Shown: positions 24,623 through 34,796, counted from the stretch's first letter. The stretch: DNA of 56,544 bases from Cytophagales bacterium (GCA_027317105.1 DAHVFH010000136.1:1-56544); one strand, 5' to 3'. Numbers and translations are program-made. Notes: generated from the letters alone by a model not told the origin.

Positions 24623-26520
24623 GTTATAGTTTAATTATAAGCCTGATTCCAATACTTCCCTTACTGGGATTTGTTCTCATTGCCCTTACTGGAAAACGGT
24701 TAGTGCGGGGGTTTGCCTCTTTGGTAGCCTGTGGATCTGTGTTTGTTTCTTTCTGTTTTTCACTGGCCCTGTTTATTAAATTAGTGAATGGCGGAGATGC
24801 TTTTAATGTTGTGTTATTTAATTGGATCAGTGCAGGGAATTTCAATGCTACCATTGGATTTTTAATTGACCCACTTTCTTCGCTGATGTTGCTGATTATA
24901 ACGGGCGTTGGTTTTCTGATCCACGTTTATTCAATAGGCTACATGCATGACGATGCTGGTTACAACCGTTTTTTCTCCTACCTGAATTTGTTCGTGTTCT
25001 TCATGTTGCTTTTGGTCATGGGAAACAATTATCTGCTCATGTTTGTAGGTTGGGAAGGTGTAGGCTTATGCTCTTATTTGTTAATTGGCTTCTGGTTTAA
25101 AAATCAAGATTACAACGATGCCGCCAATAAAGCATTTATCATGAATCGTATTGGCGACCTAGGCTTGATTATCGGTGTGATTTTGATATTTGCTCATTTT
25201 GGAAGTGTCAACTACATGGATGTATTCGCAAAGGCTGATACGGTTGGAACTTCTACTTTAACCTTTATTACCATCTTACTATTTATTGGTGCCATGGGCA
25301 AGAGCGCACAGATTCCCCTCTATACCTGGCTTCCTGATGCGATGGCCGGCCCAACTCCGGTATCGGCATTGATCCACGCGGCCACCATGGTTACGGCTGG
25401 CGTGTATATGGTCGCACGTAATAATATTCTATATACCCTTTCCCCAGTTTCGCAGGAACTAGTTTTGATTATCGGATCAGCAACCGCTTTGTTTGCGGCA
25501 ACAATTGCGATCACCCAAAATGATATTAAGAAGGTGTTGGCCTATTCTACGGTGAGCCAGCTCGGGTTGATGTTCGTGGCGCTGGGCGTGGGTGCTTATG
25601 CCACAGGTATCTTTCACATGGCTACGCACGCCTTCTTCAAGGCGTTGTTATTCTTGGGAGCAGGTAGTGTGATTCATGCGTTGCATGGTGAGCAGGATAT
25701 GAGGCGAATGGGCGGCCTTAAAAAATATATTCCCATTACCTATCTCACTTTCTTCATTGGTGTGTTGGCCATTTCGGGTATCCCGCCATTTGCTGGATTT
25801 TTTTCCAAAGATGCTATTCTCTCCAGTGCATTTGAAATTAGCCCTACAGCCTGGGCGATTGCGGTCATCGCATCATTACTTACCGTATTTTATATGTTTC
25901 GCTTGTTATTCCTTGTATTCTTTGGAAAAGAAAGGGCCACGGAAGACAAAATGCATCACATCCACGAATCCCCTTCAAGTATCACCATTCCTTTGATCAT
26001 TCTTGCAGGTTTCAGCGCGGTCGGTGGCTTTATGGGCGTCCCTGAAATCTTTTCTGGGGGCAATTGGCTTGGAAGATTCTTGGAACCTGTGTTTTCAAAA
26101 TCACTTGAATTAAAATCTGAACACCATCTAAGTCATGGTACTGAATATGTACTGATGGCTACGATCGTTGGTTTTACGCTAGTGGTTATTGCATGGGCTT
26201 ATGCCAAATATGTGAGCAAAGCCGAAGTGCCTGTGGCAGAAGGGGTAGAGTTAAGTGGATTGAACCAGACCCTTTATCATAAGTATTATATTGATGAGCT
26301 GTATGAGGCGGTGATTGTGAAGCCATTGTACTGGGTATCTAAGTTGTTTGACATCGTAGTTGAAAAGTCAGGGATTGATAAGATGGTCAACTTGGCAGGC
26401 GATGTCGTCACAGACTGGAGCAAAATTTTCAGATTACTGCAAAATGGAAGCTTAGGATATTACATTTTTGTGATGGTGATTGGTGTGATTTTAATTATAG
26501 CATTTTCTTACACTCGTTGA
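24619..26520 (+). CDS. nuoL: NADH-quinone oxidoreductase subunit L
   Basis: A 633-residue antiporter-like proton-pump subunit with about 16 hydrophobic segments, the distal end of the membrane arm. LLMFVGWEGVGLCSYLLIGFW holds the key glutamate, and LPDAMAGPTPVSALIHAATM and ATHAFFKALLFLGAGSVIHA the conserved lysine/histidine path. The C-terminal lateral helix is present (LYHKYYIDELYEAVIVKPL onward). Confidence 0.96.
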   Translation: MSYSLIISLIPILPLLGFVLIALTGKRLVRGFASLVACGSVFVSFCFSLALFIKLVNGGDAFNVVLFNWISAGNFNATIGFLIDPLSSLMLLIITGVGFLIHVYSIGYMHDDAGYNRFFSYLNLFVFFMLLLVMGNNYLLMFVGWEGVGLCSYLLIGFWFKNQDYNDAANKAFIMNRIGDLGLIIGVILIFAHFGSVNYMDVFAKADTVGTSTLTFITILLFIGAMGKSAQIPLYTWLPDAMAGPTPVSALIHAATMVTAGVYMVARNNILYTLSPVSQELVLIIGSATALFAATIAITQNDIKKVLAYSTVSQLGLMFVALGVGAYATGIFHMATHAFFKALLFLGAGSVIHALHGEQDMRRMGGLKKYIPITYLTFFIGVLAISGIPPFAGFFSKDAILSSAFEISPTAWAIAVIASLLTVFYMFRLLFLVFFGKERATEDKMHHIHESPSSITIPLIILAGFSAVGGFMGVPEIFSGGNWLGRFLEPVFSKSLELKSEHHLSHGTEYVLMATIVGFTLVVIAWAYAKYVSKAEVPVAEGVELSGLNQTLYHKYYIDELYEAVIVKPLYWVSKLFDIVVEKSGIDKMVNLAGDVVTDWSKIFRLLQNGSLGYYIFVMVIGVILIIAFSYTR

Positions 26521-26529
26521 TTTGATCTT

Positions 26530-28002
26530 ATGCTAACCGTACTCTTGATATTTCTTCCCTTACTTGCTTCCGCAACGGTTCTCCTAGTAAAACAACCCCT
26601 ATCTAAGTTTCTGGCTTTTGTCGTGGCGCTGGCGGAACTCGTGATTTCGATAATCATGGCATTTGGTTTTGATAAAACACAAACGGCAGCCCAGTTCAGT
26701 GTTCATTGGCAGTGGATAAGTTCCTTGGGCGTTAATTTTTCAGTCGGCATTGACGGCATTAGTATGCTTTTAGTTTTGCTTACTACGGTATTGATGCCGG
26801 GTATTATCCTTTCTTCCTTAAATAATACAACCAAACCTCCTTCGTTTTATGCTCTGATGTTATTGATGCAATCGGCATTGATTGGAGTTTTTACAGCCAT
26901 GGACGGATTTCTTTTCTACATTTTTTGGGAAGTCGCACTTATTCCGGTCTATTTTATTTGCCTTGTCTGGGGCGGAGAAAACCGAGGAAGGATTACCCTT
27001 AAATTCTTTATCTATACACTCACCGGAAGTTTGTTCATGCTAGTGGCGTTGATTTTCCTTTATTTTCACACGGCAGGAAAACACTCATTTGATATTCAAT
27101 CCTTATATCTTGCGGGCAGAGGTTTGGGTGAATCGCAGCAGGTTTTTGTTTTTTGTGCCTTCTTCCTAGCCTTCGCTATTAAGATGCCGGTATTTCCATT
27201 TCACACCTGGCAACCGGATACGTATACGGTAGCCCCTTTGCAAGGAACAATGTTGCTCAGCGCAATCATGTTAAAGATGGGAATTTATGGCGTTATCAGG
27301 TGGCTAATTCCTGTAGTACCGGTTGCTGTAAATAAATGGGGCGAAGTGGCGATGATACTTGCCGTCATTGGCATTGTGTATGCTTCGTGCATCGCCATTG
27401 TGCAAAAAGACTTTAAACGACTTATAGCGTATTCGTCTATCGCCCACGTGGGCTTGATCGCGGCTGGATTGTTTACGCTCAATCGTATTGGTATGCAAGG
27501 GGCCATGATACAAATGCTCAGTCACGGCATCGTAGTATTTGGAATGTTCTACATTGTGGAAATAATTTTTGAACGTACCAAAACCCGAGACCTTTCTCAA
27601 TTGGGTGGTATCCGCAATGTTGCCCCACTTCTATCCAGCGTTTTCATTGTGATCATGTTAGGCAGTGTGGCGCTCCCGCTTACCAGCGGATTCATAGGTG
27701 AATTTTTGTTGATCAACTCACTGGTGCAATATCAAGTTTGGATTGGTGCGGTGGCAGGACTCACGATCATTTTAGGGGCAGTCTACATGCTGCGTACTTT
27801 TCAGAAAGTGATGTCGGGTGAATCTAATCCGGTTACGGCTCTGGTGCCCGACCTTAATTATCACGAGCGCCTAGTTCTTTATCCTGTAGTTATCTTGGTT
27901 TTAGTTATTGGTGTTTATCCTGGTCCTCTCCTCAACATTTCGGAGGCGGCAGTTAATAATTTACTTTCAATTTATTCTGATTTATCAGCTTCTGTAAAAT
28001 AA
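26530..28002 (+). CDS. nuoM: NADH-quinone oxidoreductase subunit M
   Basis: A 490-residue antiporter-like subunit. FYIFWEVALIPVYFICLVWGG holds the central glutamate; IKMPVFPFHTWQPDTYTVAP and SYSSIAHVGLIAAGL (preceded by a lysine in KRLIA) follow the family order. It begins 9 bases after nuoL and ends 1 base before nuoN. Confidence 0.96.
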   Translation: MLTVLLIFLPLLASATVLLVKQPLSKFLAFVVALAELVISIIMAFGFDKTQTAAQFSVHWQWISSLGVNFSVGIDGISMLLVLLTTVLMPGIILSSLNNTTKPPSFYALMLLMQSALIGVFTAMDGFLFYIFWEVALIPVYFICLVWGGENRGRITLKFFIYTLTGSLFMLVALIFLYFHTAGKHSFDIQSLYLAGRGLGESQQVFVFCAFFLAFAIKMPVFPFHTWQPDTYTVAPLQGTMLLSAIMLKMGIYGVIRWLIPVVPVAVNKWGEVAMILAVIGIVYASCIAIVQKDFKRLIAYSSIAHVGLIAAGLFTLNRIGMQGAMIQMLSHGIVVFGMFYIVEIIFERTKTRDLSQLGGIRNVAPLLSSVFIVIMLGSVALPLTSGFIGEFLLINSLVQYQVWIGAVAGLTIILGAVYMLRTFQKVMSGESNPVTALVPDLNYHERLVLYPVVILVLVIGVYPGPLLNISEAAVNNLLSIYSDLSASVK

Positions 28003-28003
28003 C

Positions 28004-29365
28004 ATGAACGCACTTTTTGTCATTTGTGGAATTGGGGTTTTCTCGCTGCTTGCAGAGGTCTTTAATTGGAAGAAGTGGGTTACACTGATTTCATTTATAG
28101 GAATTTGCGTTGCAATCGGTGTGCTTTTATTGGACTGGCGATCAGTGAGTTACTACTATCATGGCATGTTGTTTTTCGATCGATTTGCGATGGCTTTCAC
28201 GGGCCTTATCCTGGTTATTTCTGTTTTTTGGTATTGGATGTCGGTTGATTTTTTCAAAGGGGTGGCTCATCGAACGGACAAATCGGCATTGGTATTTTTT
28301 GTGATCGCTGGTGCGATTATGATGGTTTCCTTCAACAATATGGCGGTTCTTTTTTTAGGAATTGAAATATTGTCAATCTCATTGTATGTATTGGCGGGAA
28401 GCGATAAGGAGAATTTATTTTCAACAGAAGCCTCCTTCAAGTATTTCTTGATGGGGTCGTTTGCCACTGGATTTTTGCTTTTTGGGATCACCCTTGTGTA
28501 TGGCGCTACCGGATCGTTCAATATCGTTTCCATTGCTGACGTCATTTCTTCCAGTAAAGATTTACCTCGTTTTGTTTATATCGGTGTTTTATTAATTATG
28601 GTGGGGCTTGCCTTTAAGATTTCGGCCGTTCCATTTCACCTTTGGGCGCCAGACGTTTATCAGGGCGCGCCTACACCCATTACGGCTTTAATGTCAACGG
28701 TGGTGAAAATTGGCGCCTTTGCGGCTTTTGTGAAAATATTTTCGGTTAGCTTTATTCGTTTTAGTTTTTCGCTGCTCTTGTTTGAACAGGGACTTATGGT
28801 ACTCACGTTGGTTATTGCCAATGTTACCGCGGTATTTCAAAGCAATTTAAAACGAATGTTGGCGTATTCGAGTGTGGCACAAGTAGGATACTTGCTTCTC
28901 GCCTTCAGCTCAGATAATGCACATTCCTCAGGCACTATTTTTTATTACCTCACGGCCTATGCACTTGCTTCCATCCTGGCTTTTACCGTTGTGCAAATTA
29001 TAGAAAACGCAAAAGGAAGCGCTAACATCTCTCACTTTCAGGGCTTGTTAAAAGGTAGTCCCCTTATGGCTATTGCCATGACCATCGCCATGTTATCGCT
29101 GGCTGGGATCCCTCCCTTGGCGGGTTTCTTTGGAAAGTATTTAGTGTTTACGCTCTCGGTAAGCAAAGGCTTTGTTGGACTTACTGCCGTGGCGGTGATC
29201 ACTTCGCTTATTGGGGTTTACTATTATTTCAAGCCAATTGTGGTGATGTGCCAGTCAGAAGGACAGCCAATTTCTATTTCCAATTCTCAGAAAGCACTAT
29301 TAATCATTCTAATTTTTCTCAATCTACTCATTGGTATTTTTCCAGACCTGATTCGGATAGTGTAG
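28004..29365 (+). CDS. nuoN: NADH-quinone oxidoreductase subunit N
   Basis: A 453-residue antiporter-like subunit, last gene of the operon. LFLGIEILSISLYVLAG has the conserved glutamate; FKISAVPFHLWAPDVYQGAP and LKRMLAYSSVAQVGYLLLA the lysine sites; LAGIPPLAGFFGKY lies toward the C-terminus. No clear terminator follows before the CBS gene. Confidence 0.96.
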   Translation: MNALFVICGIGVFSLLAEVFNWKKWVTLISFIGICVAIGVLLLDWRSVSYYYHGMLFFDRFAMAFTGLILVISVFWYWMSVDFFKGVAHRTDKSALVFFVIAGAIMMVSFNNMAVLFLGIEILSISLYVLAGSDKENLFSTEASFKYFLMGSFATGFLLFGITLVYGATGSFNIVSIADVISSSKDLPRFVYIGVLLIMVGLAFKISAVPFHLWAPDVYQGAPTPITALMSTVVKIGAFAAFVKIFSVSFIRFSFSLLLFEQGLMVLTLVIANVTAVFQSNLKRMLAYSSVAQVGYLLLAFSSDNAHSSGTIFYYLTAYALASILAFTVVQIIENAKGSANISHFQGLLKGSPLMAIAMTIAMLSLAGIPPLAGFFGKYLVFTLSVSKGFVGLTAVAVITSLIGVYYYFKPIVVMCQSEGQPISISNSQKALLIILIFLNLLIGIFPDLIRIV

Positions 29366-29489
29366 AAAACTCAGTATTTTTTTCGGTTTTGTGGTCTGCG
29401 GTAAAAAAATAAAAAACCCGCTAAATTAGGCTTCGCCAACGATTGTTTTTTCGCTTAAATCGTTTTACCTTCCATAAAATTTTAGCACC

Positions 29490-29918
29490 ATGGGAAAAGT
29501 AAAAGACATATTGGACAGTAAAGGCTATGGAGCCTATACGGTAGAACCTCCTACTACGGTTTATGTAGCCATCGAACAGATGTGCGCACGCAACATTGGA
29601 GGCGTGCTGATAGTCGAAGATGGAAAATTGCTAGGCATATTTACGGAACGAGACTACGCTCGTAAACTTATACTCAAAGGAAAATCCTCTAAAGAGACAC
29701 CCATCCGCGAATTGATGACCGCTAATCCTTTCACGGTTTCCCCTGAAAGTTCAATCGAACAGTGCATGCAGCTAATGACCGATAAACACATTCGTCATTT
29801 ACCCGTAACAGATGGGGATAAGATCGTAGGAATGATTTCTATTGGTGATGTTGTGGGGCATGTTATCCAAGAACAAAAATCAATCATTCAACATTTGGAG
29901 AGTTATATCTCGCAATAG
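29490..29918 (+). CDS. CBS-domain-pair protein
   Basis: A 142-residue protein made of two CBS motifs (one Bateman module) and nothing else. The first ends GIFTERDYARKLILKGKS, the second GDKIVGMISIGDVVG; both have the usual S/T-x-x-D-like ends that contact adenosine nucleotides. Such stand-alone pairs sense AMP, ATP or SAM and act on a partner protein. It is convergent with ppx, 2 bases between stops, and lies 124 bases after nuoN. Confidence 0.85.
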   Translation: MGKVKDILDSKGYGAYTVEPPTTVYVAIEQMCARNIGGVLIVEDGKLLGIFTERDYARKLILKGKSSKETPIRELMTANPFTVSPESSIEQCMQLMTDKHIRHLPVTDGDKIVGMISIGDVVGHVIQEQKSIIQHLESYISQ

Positions 29919-29920
29919 CC

Positions 29921-30829
29921 TCAAAATCTACTGATCTTAAATTCTATCTTCTTCTGCTTAATATTTTTTTCCAGCAAGTGAAGTAAAATCCCGTCCTTTA
30001 GGCCTACATCAGGCACAATGATGCTGTGTGCGTGTGCCCATTCCATTACTTTGATGTAGATATCACTTGCGGGAACGATCACATCAGCACGGTCGGGGTT
30101 CATCATCAGTTCATATATCCGTTGTTCAATAGAGAGTCCTTCAATCATTTTTTTTGTCTCTTTTACTTTCTTAAGGGATACCGCCTGACCGGCCTTCTTT
30201 TTGGCAAGCTCAAAAATCTTACTGATGTTCCCCCCCGTACCAACTGCAGTTACTTTGCCGTATTCTTTTTTTACATTATCCTTTACCCATTTCTCCATGT
30301 CTGTCCACATGATGGGCGAATCATTATGCTCTAAAATTCTTACCGATCCTACTTTAAAGGATCGAGTCTTAATTTTCTTTCCATTGACAAAAAGATTCAG
30401 TTCGGTACTACCGCCTCCCACATCAATATGTAAATACGTTTCATCGTGCAGGTAAGAGGCTATGGCCTTATTAATGAAATCAGCTTCCAGGTGGCCATCA
30501 ATGATATTAATTGTTATCCCTAATTCTTCTTTAACTTGTCGTGCCAGTTCATCGCCATTCTCCGATTCGCGCATCGCACTGGTGGCACAAAACATGTAAT
30601 CATCTACTTCATAAAGCTCCAACAAAAGTTTATACACGCGCATCAATTTTTTAAACTTCTCCATGCTCGCCTTGCTGATATGGTTAGTTGAGAAAACATC
30701 ATGCCCGAGCCGCAAGGGAAAACGTACGTACTCTAGTTTTTTAAATAAGATTTTTTTCTCGCGTTCCAAAATGGTGGAGATTTGAAGACGGATGGCGTTC
30801 GACCCGATATCGATAGCGGCAAGTTTCAA
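29921..30829 (-). CDS. Ppx/GppA-family exopolyphosphatase / pppGpp phosphohydrolase
   Basis: About 303 residues with the actin-like fold of the family: LKLAAIDIGSNAIRLQI is the first phosphate loop, CATSAMRESENG the next conserved element, HIDVGGGSTEL the second phosphate loop and AVGTGGNISKI the third. The enzymes remove phosphate from polyphosphate or pppGpp. I take the TTG at 30829, directly before KLAAIDIG, as start; a longer frame runs upstream to 31054 but would be antisense to the SAM riboswitch and has no family match there. Only the N-terminal domain pair is present (short type, about 300 residues). Confidence 0.87.
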   Translation of the reverse strand: MKLAAIDIGSNAIRLQISTILEREKKILFKKLEYVRFPLRLGHDVFSTNHISKASMEKFKKLMRVYKLLLELYEVDDYMFCATSAMRESENGDELARQVKEELGITINIIDGHLEADFINKAIASYLHDETYLHIDVGGGSTELNLFVNGKKIKTRSFKVGSVRILEHNDSPIMWTDMEKWVKDNVKKEYGKVTAVGTGGNISKIFELAKKKAGQAVSLKKVKETKKMIEGLSIEQRIYELMMNPDRADVIVPASDIYIKVMEWAHAHSIIVPDVGLKDGILLHLLEKNIKQKKIEFKISRF

Positions 30830-30902
30830 AGGCAAATGGTTTGACTGCAAAATAAGCGTTTTAGCTTTTCTTTTATAAAGTAATTGTTGTTTCTTTGCAG
30901 GG

Positions 30903-31022
30903 CTTATCCAGAAAGACTGAGGGACAGGGCCCGATGAAGTCTTAGCAACCTTAACGTTAACAGCGGGATTGGTGCTAACTCCCTTTCCAATTCTTATCTT
31001 GATCAGAATGGAAGAAGATAGG
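30903..31022 (+). promoter_or_regulatory. SAM-I riboswitch (S-box) upstream of metH
   Basis: The closing helix pairs CTTATC (30903-30908) with GATAGG (31017-31022). Between them lie the S-box landmarks in order: GAGGGACAGGGCCCGATGA at 30920-30938, TTAGCAACC at 30942-30950 and GGTGCTAACTCC at 30971-30982. The aptamer senses S-adenosylmethionine and usually lowers expression of methionine genes when SAM is plentiful. It ends about 50 bases before the metH GTG. No T-tract terminator follows, so control may act on translation. A 9-base segment (31041-31049) is a perfect complement of 30907-30915 and could compete with the first helices. Confidence 0.92.
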
Positions 31023-31071
31023 CGGCCAATCTCACAAAGGCTTTCTGGAAGCAAAACTTAATTCAGAGAGC

Positions 31072-32085
31072 GTGAACATCAATGAAATTTTAAAAGAAAG
31101 AATCCTTGTGTTGGATGGTGCTATGGGCACAATGATCCAACGCCATAAGTTGGAAGAAAAAGATTTCCGCAACGAAAGCTTAAAAGATCATCCACATCCC
31201 TTAAAAGGAAATAATGACTTGCTTTCGATTACGCGGCCGGACATTATTAAAGACATCCATCGCCAATATTTCGAGGCTGGTGCTGACATCGCAGAGACTA
31301 ATACTTTTGGCAGTACAACTGTGGCTCAAGCCGATTACCATTTAGAACATCTCGTTTATGACCTCAACTTTGCTGGTGCGAAGATTGCTAGAGAAGTGGC
31401 CGATGAGTTCTCGCAAAAAGAACCCAATAAACCTCGCTTTGTTGCTGGCTCCATGGGCCCGACCACAAAGTTGGCATCCATGTCGCCAGATGTGAACAAT
31501 CCAGGATTCCGCGCCATTACATTCGATCAATTAGTAGTAGCCTTTAAAGAACAGGCCAAGGGGTTAATGGATGGAGGGGCTGACCTTTTGCTTATCGAAA
31601 CCATCACCGATACCCTTAACGCGAAAGCGGCACTTTTTGCGATTCAAGAATTATTTGAAGAGCGAGGCAAGTCAATTCCCATTATGATTTCAGGGACCAT
31701 AACGGATGCCAGCGGAAGGATTTTGTCGGGTCAAACTACGGAAGCCTTTCTTATCTCAGTTTCCCACGTTCCTTTACTTAGCATTGGGTTGAATTGCGCC
31801 CTGGGCGCTTCGGCTTTACGGCCTTATTTGCAGGTTCTCGATGAGAAAGCCCCTTTCATGGTAAGTGCTCATCCGAATGCTGGCTTGCCCAATGAGTTTG
31901 GACAATATGATCAAACTCCCGATGAGATGGCTTTTCAAGTCGAAGAATATTTGAAAGAGGGATTGGTTAATATCGTAGGGGGTTGCTGTGGTTCCACACC
32001 TGACCATATCCAAAAAATAGCTGAAGCCGCTAAGAAATATCAGCCAAGAAAAATTAAGAATATGGCAGTGGTTGAAAACTTTTAA
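31072..32085 (+). CDS. metH: Methionine synthase, homocysteine-binding module (split MetH, part 1)
   Basis: A 337-residue homocysteine S-methyltransferase domain starting at a GTG. RILVLDGAMGTMIQRHKLEE opens the barrel; the zinc cysteines are in GLNCALGA and VGGCCGSTPDHI. It corresponds to the first domain of E. coli MetH and must work with the next gene's product, which holds the folate, cobalamin and activation domains. The two genes are 8 bases apart. The split lies exactly between domains and is seen in related bacteria, so I do not treat it as a frameshift. Expression is expected to follow the SAM-I riboswitch upstream. Confidence 0.9.
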   Translation: MNINEILKERILVLDGAMGTMIQRHKLEEKDFRNESLKDHPHPLKGNNDLLSITRPDIIKDIHRQYFEAGADIAETNTFGSTTVAQADYHLEHLVYDLNFAGAKIAREVADEFSQKEPNKPRFVAGSMGPTTKLASMSPDVNNPGFRAITFDQLVVAFKEQAKGLMDGGADLLLIETITDTLNAKAALFAIQELFEERGKSIPIMISGTITDASGRILSGQTTEAFLISVSHVPLLSIGLNCALGASALRPYLQVLDEKAPFMVSAHPNAGLPNEFGQYDQTPDEMAFQVEEYLKEGLVNIVGGCCGSTPDHIQKIAEAAKKYQPRKIKNMAVVENF

Positions 32086-32093
32086 TTTCCACA

Positions 32094-34796
32094 ATGCAAG
32101 ATCAATTATTAAATACTAGCCATCGGCCTTTAAAGTTGAGCGGATTTGAAGCAGTGACGATTACGCCAGCATCAAATTTTGTAAACATTGGAGAACGAAC
32201 TAACGTAACGGGTTCGGCTAAATTCCTTAAGCTTATTAAAGAGGATAAATTTGATACGGCTTTAGAGGTGGCTTTGGATCAAGTACGTGGAGGAGCTCAA
32301 GTGATCGATGTGAACATGGATGAAGGTATGCTTGATTCCAAAAGTGCCATGGTGAGGTTTCTTAATCTGATGGCGTCCGAACCTGAAATTGCGGCTGTTC
32401 CGGTGATGATCGATTCATCGAAATGGGAAGTTATCGAAGCAGGCTTGAAATGTTTGCAAGGGAAAGGTATTGTCAATTCAATCAGTTTAAAAGGAGGGGA
32501 GGAGGAATTCATTCGTCAGGCTAAGCTGGTGAAACGGTACGGTGCTGCTACTGTGGTTATGGCGTTTGATGAAGACGGTCAGGCGGACACTTACGAAAGG
32601 AGAATTTCAATTTGCAAACGGGCGTACGATATTCTAACTCAACAAATTAATTTCCCGTCAGAAGATATTATTTTCGATCCCAATATATTTCCTGTTGCAA
32701 CAGGGATCGATGAGCATAGAAACTATGCCCTTGATTTTTTCAGGGCCACGAAATGGATCAAAGAGAACCTTCCCAATGCCCATGTCAGTGGAGGGGTAAG
32801 TAACGTTTCGTTTAGTTTTCGCGGAAATCAGCTAGTGCGTGAAGCGATGCATTCCGTTTTCCTTTTTCATGCCATCAAAAATGGTATGGACATGGGGATT
32901 GTGAATCCTTCGATGCTAGAAGTGTATGATGAAATCCCAAAAGACTTGTTGGAACGGGTTGAAGATGTACTGTTGAACCGAAGGGAAGATTCAACCGAAA
33001 GGTTACTGGAATTTGCTGAAACGGTAAAAGGATCGGTCAAGAAAAAAGAGGCCGATGATGAATGGCGAAGTGGCACAGTGGAAGAACGACTAAACCATGC
33101 TTTGGTAAAAGGCATTGTGGATTTTGTAGAGGTAGATACTGAGGAAGCCCGCCTTAAATATGGCCGTCCGTTGTTTGTGATCGAAGGTCCTTTGATGAAG
33201 GGAATGAACATTGTTGGCGACCTTTTTGGCGCGGGCAAAATGTTCTTGCCACAGGTTGTGAAGAGTGCGCGGGTGATGAAAAAATCAGTGGCGTATCTTA
33301 CTCCTTTCTTGGAAGAGGAAAAGAGATTATCTGGAGTAGTTGGCAAGCCCAATGCAAAAATTTTGTTGGCCACTGTAAAGGGCGATGTGCACGATATTGG
33401 AAAAAACATTGTGGGGGTTGTGTTGGCGTGCAACAATTACGAAGTGATTGATTTAGGGGTGATGGTGCCCCCGGAGAAAATCATTGAAGCGGCCAAACGC
33501 TTAAAGGTAGACGTGGTTGGCTTGAGCGGTTTGATCACGCCTTCCTTGGACGAGATGGTTCATGTGGCGAAAGAGATGGAACATGAAAAGATGGATCTGC
33601 CGTTATTGATTGGAGGAGCAACGACCTCACGAATCCATACGGCTGTAAAAATTGATCCGATGTATAGTGGGCCAGTTGTTTATGTACTTGATGCTTCCCG
33701 TTCCGTGCCGGTAGCAAGTGAATTGATTAGTCCCGATACGCGTAAAGCATTCCAAGAGAAGACGAAACAGGAATATGAGGCGATGCGAAAGGATCATGCT
33801 AGCAGGCAAGAACTAAAAAGCTATATCTCCCTTGCTGAAGCGCGAAAAAACAAAGTGAAAATTGATTGGGATAAAAGCAATCTTGTAAAACCTTCATTCT
33901 TAGGCAAACGGCATTTTTTGAATTATTCACTGGCAGAAATCGCGAAATACATTGACTGGACTCCATTCTTTCAAACATGGATGCTAGCAGGACGATATCC
34001 AAAGATATTTGAAGACAGCGTAGTGGGGAAAGAAGCCAAGAAATTATTTGACGATGCCCAGACGATGCTTCATCAAATTATTAAAGAAAACAGTTTACAA
34101 GCCAATGGCGTTATCGCCTTTTATCCTTGTCATAGGAATGAAACAGATGATGTTATTTTATTTGATGAGACCGATCAAAACGAGTTGACTACCTTTCATT
34201 TCCTCCGGCAACAAAACAAGAAAGCTCAAAACTTGCCTAACTTTTGCCTGGCTGATTTCATTGCACCAGAAACTTTGGGGCAGCGGGACTATATCGGCAT
34301 GTTCGCAGTGACCACAGGGATTGGGCTGGAAAAACTCATCGAGAAATTCAAGGCCGATCACGATGACTATTCTGAAATCATGGCCAAGGCCTTAGCTGAC
34401 CGCCTGGCAGAAGCTTTCACAGAACTTCTTCACAAAAAAGTAAGGAAAGAGTTGTGGGGTTATAATACGGAGGAACATCTATCCGAGGAAGAATTGATTG
34501 ACGAAAAATACCAAGGTATCCGGCCTGCGCCAGGTTATCCGGCCTGTCCGGATCATACCGAAAAGAAAATTATTTTCGAACTCCTGCAGGCAGAAGAAAT
34601 GGGTATTATACTGACTGAATCTTATGCTATGTTTCCTGCCTCTTCCGTAAGTGGTTATTATTTTTCACATCCCGAATCAAAATATTTTGGATTGGGTAAA
34701 ATAGAAAAAGATCAAGTGACAGAGTACGCGCAGCGGAAGGGGATGAGCCTGACTGAAATGGAGCGATGGCTGGCACCGAATTTAGCTTACAATTAA
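32094..34796 (+). CDS. metH: Methionine synthase, folate/cobalamin/activation modules (split MetH, part 2)
   Basis: A 900-residue protein with, in order: the pterin-binding (methyltetrahydrofolate) barrel (FVNIGERTNVTGSAKF, GAQVIDVNMDEGM), the cobalamin cap helices and the B12-binding domain with the histidine motif KGDVHDIGKNIVGVVL, VVGLSGLITPSLDEM and PLLIGGATTSRIHT, then the SAM-dependent reactivation domain (GIRPAPGYPACPDHTEK, ending PNLAYN). With the preceding protein it makes methionine from homocysteine. The stop codon is the outer end of the arm that brackets the next gene. Confidence 0.95.
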   Translation: MQDQLLNTSHRPLKLSGFEAVTITPASNFVNIGERTNVTGSAKFLKLIKEDKFDTALEVALDQVRGGAQVIDVNMDEGMLDSKSAMVRFLNLMASEPEIAAVPVMIDSSKWEVIEAGLKCLQGKGIVNSISLKGGEEEFIRQAKLVKRYGAATVVMAFDEDGQADTYERRISICKRAYDILTQQINFPSEDIIFDPNIFPVATGIDEHRNYALDFFRATKWIKENLPNAHVSGGVSNVSFSFRGNQLVREAMHSVFLFHAIKNGMDMGIVNPSMLEVYDEIPKDLLERVEDVLLNRREDSTERLLEFAETVKGSVKKKEADDEWRSGTVEERLNHALVKGIVDFVEVDTEEARLKYGRPLFVIEGPLMKGMNIVGDLFGAGKMFLPQVVKSARVMKKSVAYLTPFLEEEKRLSGVVGKPNAKILLATVKGDVHDIGKNIVGVVLACNNYEVIDLGVMVPPEKIIEAAKRLKVDVVGLSGLITPSLDEMVHVAKEMEHEKMDLPLLIGGATTSRIHTAVKIDPMYSGPVVYVLDASRSVPVASELISPDTRKAFQEKTKQEYEAMRKDHASRQELKSYISLAEARKNKVKIDWDKSNLVKPSFLGKRHFLNYSLAEIAKYIDWTPFFQTWMLAGRYPKIFEDSVVGKEAKKLFDDAQTMLHQIIKENSLQANGVIAFYPCHRNETDDVILFDETDQNELTTFHFLRQQNKKAQNLPNFCLADFIAPETLGQRDYIGMFAVTTGIGLEKLIEKFKADHDDYSEIMAKALADRLAEAFTELLHKKVRKELWGYNTEEHLSEEELIDEKYQGIRPAPGYPACPDHTEKKIIFELLQAEEMGIILTESYAMFPASSVSGYYFSHPESKYFGLGKIEKDQVTEYAQRKGMSLTEMERWLAPNLAYN

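Noticed and set aside
29366..29489. Terminator after nuoN
   Set aside because: A and T runs are present but no stable stem precedes a T-tract.
30830..31054. 75-residue N-terminal extension of the Ppx/GppA gene
   Set aside because: It would run antisense through the SAM riboswitch and has no family match; the conserved fold begins right after the TTG at 30829.
32085..32094. metH split read as a frameshift
   Set aside because: The break lies exactly between the homocysteine and folate domains, with an 8-base gap and proper start and stop, as in related bacteria.
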